From assembly GCA_017628165.1 (NCBI GenBank), contig JAGBZQ010000109.1, forward strand, positions 1 to 15,403: DNA of 15,403 nt, written 5' to 3'. Shown one piece after another: positions 13,353-15,403 of the stretch. Position 1 is the stretch's first letter. The number at the start of each line of letters is the position of its first letter. The notes under the pieces were generated by a model. The model made no database searches. It was not told the origin of the DNA and saw nothing but the letters and a program-made list of their open reading frames with translations. The translations under genes were made by a program, and so were the position numbers. Source of the stretch: Kiritimatiellia bacterium (lineage in GTDB: Bacteria; Verrucomicrobiota; Kiritimatiellia; RFP12; UBA1067).

Positions 13353-14090
13353 TCAGAATTGAATCACGATGCCCGCTCCGGCGAACCATCCGTCCATATC
13401 GAGCGCACCAAACTTCTCTCCGCCTTTCTTGAACTCGGCCTCGCTGCCGGCGCGATACTCGATAGAGGCGTAGATGCCGAAATTATCCGCAAACATATAT
13501 GAAGTCTGCAATCCGACGACCCCTTGCGCAACAAAATCCGAAAACTCGGCGCTGTCTTTTGAGGGTCCGACAGGAATGACGGTAGAGGGAATTCCCGGGA
13601 TCGCAATCGTAGTCCTGCTCCATGTCGAAAGACTGCCGCGCGCTTTGAGCCAATCGAACGCAACGCCCATGCGCGCGCCAATGGACCACGACTCGTTGAC
13701 GGCATACTCCGGGACAAGCATCAGGCGAAGCTCTCCATATTCGACCTCCGCCTCGGCCTTGCCGCCAAGTTCAATCGTCACAAAAGGATCGCTTGCATCA
13801 ACCTCATTGAACGACATCTTCGCAACATCCTGATACGGCGAGAAAGTTCCGCCGATCCCGGCCCACAGGCTGAACGAATCCTTTTCCATCACGCGATAAT
13901 ATACATCAAGATCAGCGCCATACATCTCGGCTCGATCGGTCGAATTCTGGATTTTCGCCTTCATCGATCCTCGCGCAAATCCCCCCGCCGTGATTCGCAG
14001 ATTCTGATCGTCGCACGCTTCTTCAGCCACATCGGCAAAAGACCATCCGGCAATCCCTGCGGCCATGACCGCAACAAGCACCTTTTTCAT
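13353..14090 (-). CDS. Small outer-membrane beta-barrel protein
   Basis: A 245-residue protein with a clear signal peptide (MKKVLVAVMAAGIAGWSFA, cut before DVAEEA). The mature part alternates hydrophobic and polar residues in strands with aromatic ends, for example LDVYYRVM, FSLWAGIGG, LRLMLVPEYAV, WSIGARMGVAF, NFGIYASIEYRAG and WFAGAGIVIQF. It ends in Phe, the usual C-terminal signal for outer-membrane barrel assembly. The strand count fits a barrel of about eight to ten strands like the OmpA/OmpW/OprF-type small barrels, but no family can be named. A Pro/Ile-rich loop near residues 163-178 is likely exposed. Its ATG overlaps the upstream stop by one base (TAATG) with AAGGAG 10 nt upstream, so it is translated together with the cohesin-like protein. 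Confidence 0.82.
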   Translation of the reverse strand: MKKVLVAVMAAGIAGWSFADVAEEACDDQNLRITAGGFARGSMKAKIQNSTDRAEMYGADLDVYYRVMEKDSFSLWAGIGGTFSPYQDVAKMSFNEVDASDPFVTIELGGKAEAEVEYGELRLMLVPEYAVNESWSIGARMGVAFDWLKARGSLSTWSRTTIAIPGIPSTVIPVGPSKDSAEFSDFVAQGVVGLQTSYMFADNFGIYASIEYRAGSEAEFKKGGEKFGALDMDGWFAGAGIVIQF

Positions 14091-15367
14091 TATTCAGTAT
14101 CTCCTTCTTTTTTGATTTCTTTTTCAGCTTTGACCTTAAGGAACGCATTCGCCCCCAAGGCCACCGTCAAATTCGCCTCGCCTTTTGTCTTTTCGTCCAA
14201 GTAAGGCGATGCATCAATCGAGACGCCCGATATGTAACGCATCTTCTTATGCAAGTCGTCCGTTCCGTATACATGGATGCACCCGGTGGCAATCTGCGAT
14301 TTAATGGCATTCGCTTTGCCCGGCGTCACCTTTATCCTGACAAGTCCCGTCTTGGGATCGAATGCCGTTATTCTGAGCGCCGGCTCCGAATATTCCGCAA
14401 CGGCTTGCGTACCTTCCACCGCCAAAGATGGCTTGATTCCCAAATCCACCGCAACAGGAATTATTGCCAGATCCCCTTTGACAATCACCTTGGCAACACC
14501 TGGGATTGAAGCCAATTCTCCCGCAAGCGAATCGCGAATCGAAGCTTGAAGCCCCTTCTCGATATCGCCACCCTCCCCCACGATCTCGATCGCTCCTTCA
14601 ACCTTTACATCCGCATAATATACAACCACGCCGCCTGACGATTCCGAGAAGACGCGCGTCTCATCGGCACCGACTATCCGGAAAGCAAGATCCGGCGTAG
14701 GCGTGGACATGATCTCATAGCGCCCTGTCTGCCATCCGCACAAGGGCGCCTTTACGGGAATCTCCCCCGATGCCCTCACAGAACCTGCAACAGTAACGCC
14801 AAACCCGTCATCCGAAGCCATGAGTGAATCTCCGTCAGAGAGCGCCAACTCCTTTACAGCCGTCTTAGGCCATACCGCAAGCGGCTCCTCAAGCCGCGCA
14901 ACCGCCGAATCTGATGCCATGCTACGCACCATACCGTTCCTGATCTTCAGCGGATTTGACACCGAAAGATCCGTAACGGCATCTTTTGCCGCAAAATCTG
15001 CCGCAGCCACGGTCACGTCCGAAAACTGGCCGGCCGTTCCTTCGCGCACAAACAGCCTGATGCGCGCCACGACACCGGATTCTGCCTTGAATGCAGGGAT
15101 GACCATAACAATCTGCCCGGCACCGGTATCGGCATAAGTCATTTTCGACTCGTCTGTCGCACCGCCGGCATCAACGCCGAGGCACGCGACAATCGTAGGA
15201 TCATAGTTGATGACAAGCGAAGCCGCACCCGCATCGGAGAGCTCATCCACCGATATGCCCACCGAAACCATATTCCCGGGATTGGCGACATACGTTTCCA
15301 CATCAACCAGGCGTGCCGATGCCGCAAGGGAAAGCGATACAGCCCACAACAGAAGAATCTTTTTCAT
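14090..15367 (-). CDS. Secreted protein with an N-terminal cohesin-like domain
   Basis: A 425-residue protein with a signal peptide (MKKILLLWAVSLSLAASA). Residues about 20-148 follow the cohesin-type jelly-roll pattern: VETYVANPGNMVSVGISVDELSD-like strands, then a YDP turn (INYDPTIV, 54-60), GQIVMVIPAF, and VVARIRLFVREGTAGQFSDV. Such domains occur in many secreted bacterial proteins outside cellulosomes and often mediate surface protein contacts. The remainder (about 150-425) is unrecognised, mostly beta-rich with many Val and Ala, and ends in a Lys/Glu-rich tail. No dockerin, sortase motif or membrane anchor is visible. The ATG at 15367 has GGAGG about 10 nt upstream. It is coupled to the beta-barrel gene downstream, so the two probably act together at the cell envelope. 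Confidence 0.75.
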   Translation of the reverse strand: MKKILLLWAVSLSLAASARLVDVETYVANPGNMVSVGISVDELSDAGAASLVINYDPTIVACLGVDAGGATDESKMTYADTGAGQIVMVIPAFKAESGVVARIRLFVREGTAGQFSDVTVAAADFAAKDAVTDLSVSNPLKIRNGMVRSMASDSAVARLEEPLAVWPKTAVKELALSDGDSLMASDDGFGVTVAGSVRASGEIPVKAPLCGWQTGRYEIMSTPTPDLAFRIVGADETRVFSESSGGVVVYYADVKVEGAIEIVGEGGDIEKGLQASIRDSLAGELASIPGVAKVIVKGDLAIIPVAVDLGIKPSLAVEGTQAVAEYSEPALRITAFDPKTGLVRIKVTPGKANAIKSQIATGCIHVYGTDDLHKKMRYISGVSIDASPYLDEKTKGEANLTVALGANAFLKVKAEKEIKKEGDTE

Positions 15368-15403
15368 TGCCCCACACCCTCCGCTTCTCTGATCAGCATC
15401 TGC
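15364..15403 (-). CDS. Possible C-terminal tail of an upstream gene
   Basis: On the minus strand the frame starting at 15402 reads QMLIREAEGVGQ and stops at TGA (15366-15364). That stop overlaps the ATG of the cohesin-like gene in an ATGA arrangement, which is typical of coupled genes, and the ribosome binding site of the next gene lies inside this tail. Only 12 codons are visible, so nothing can be said about the product, and a second frame is also open here. Confidence 0.35.
   Translation of the reverse strand, partial: QMLIREAEGVGQ

Overview
All recognisable genes in this window lie on the minus strand, so transcription runs from high to low coordinates. The content is chromosomal and mostly housekeeping: rpsT, pgk, gyrA and pgi, with cell-envelope and hypothetical genes between them. 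There is no tRNA, rRNA, CRISPR array, insertion sequence or prophage gene. The genome looks like a Gram-negative, diderm bacterium: there is a probable outer-membrane beta-barrel with a terminal Phe, cleavable signal peptides, and a MurU/AmgK-type protein resembling cell-wall salvage enzymes of proteobacteria. The cohesin-like secreted protein and general style would fit the Verrucomicrobiota/Lentisphaerota/Kiritimatiellota group, but that placement is an inference from feel, not from a search.

Layout in the direction of transcription. (1) 15403-13353: the tail of an upstream gene, a secreted protein with a cohesin-like domain, and a small beta-barrel protein whose start overlaps the preceding stop (TAATG). 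(2) 13347-13281: a 67-bp unit with perfect 19-bp inverted arms. (3) 13276-11462: a good promoter, rpsT, a stem-loop, pgk with an unusual charged insertion, then a strong intrinsic terminator. (4) 11418-6884: an extended -10 promoter placed so close to its ATG that the mRNA should be leaderless. It drives a two-TM membrane protein, a fused sugar-1-phosphate nucleotidyltransferase/sugar kinase (MurU-AmgK-like), and a 688-aa protein I do not recognise. (5) 6848-1: a second promoter with almost no leader drives gyrA, followed closely by pgi, a tandem two-domain glycosyltransferase with membrane segments, a small HNH protein and a secreted helical-repeat protein cut by the window edge.

How they work together: pgi and pgk serve central carbon metabolism, and pgi (hexose phosphates), the glycosyltransferase and the MurU-AmgK-like protein all touch sugar or envelope metabolism. 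The tight spacing (-8 to +24 nt inside each cluster) suggests operons. The most notable points are the two leaderless-type promoters sharing the core TGGTATAAT, the uncharacterised membrane protein/MurU-AmgK/688-aa operon, and the long inverted repeat next to the rpsT promoter. No stretch over 300 bases lacks a gene; the longest gaps are 13211-13352, 11403-11515 and 12827-12934, and each holds a regulatory structure.
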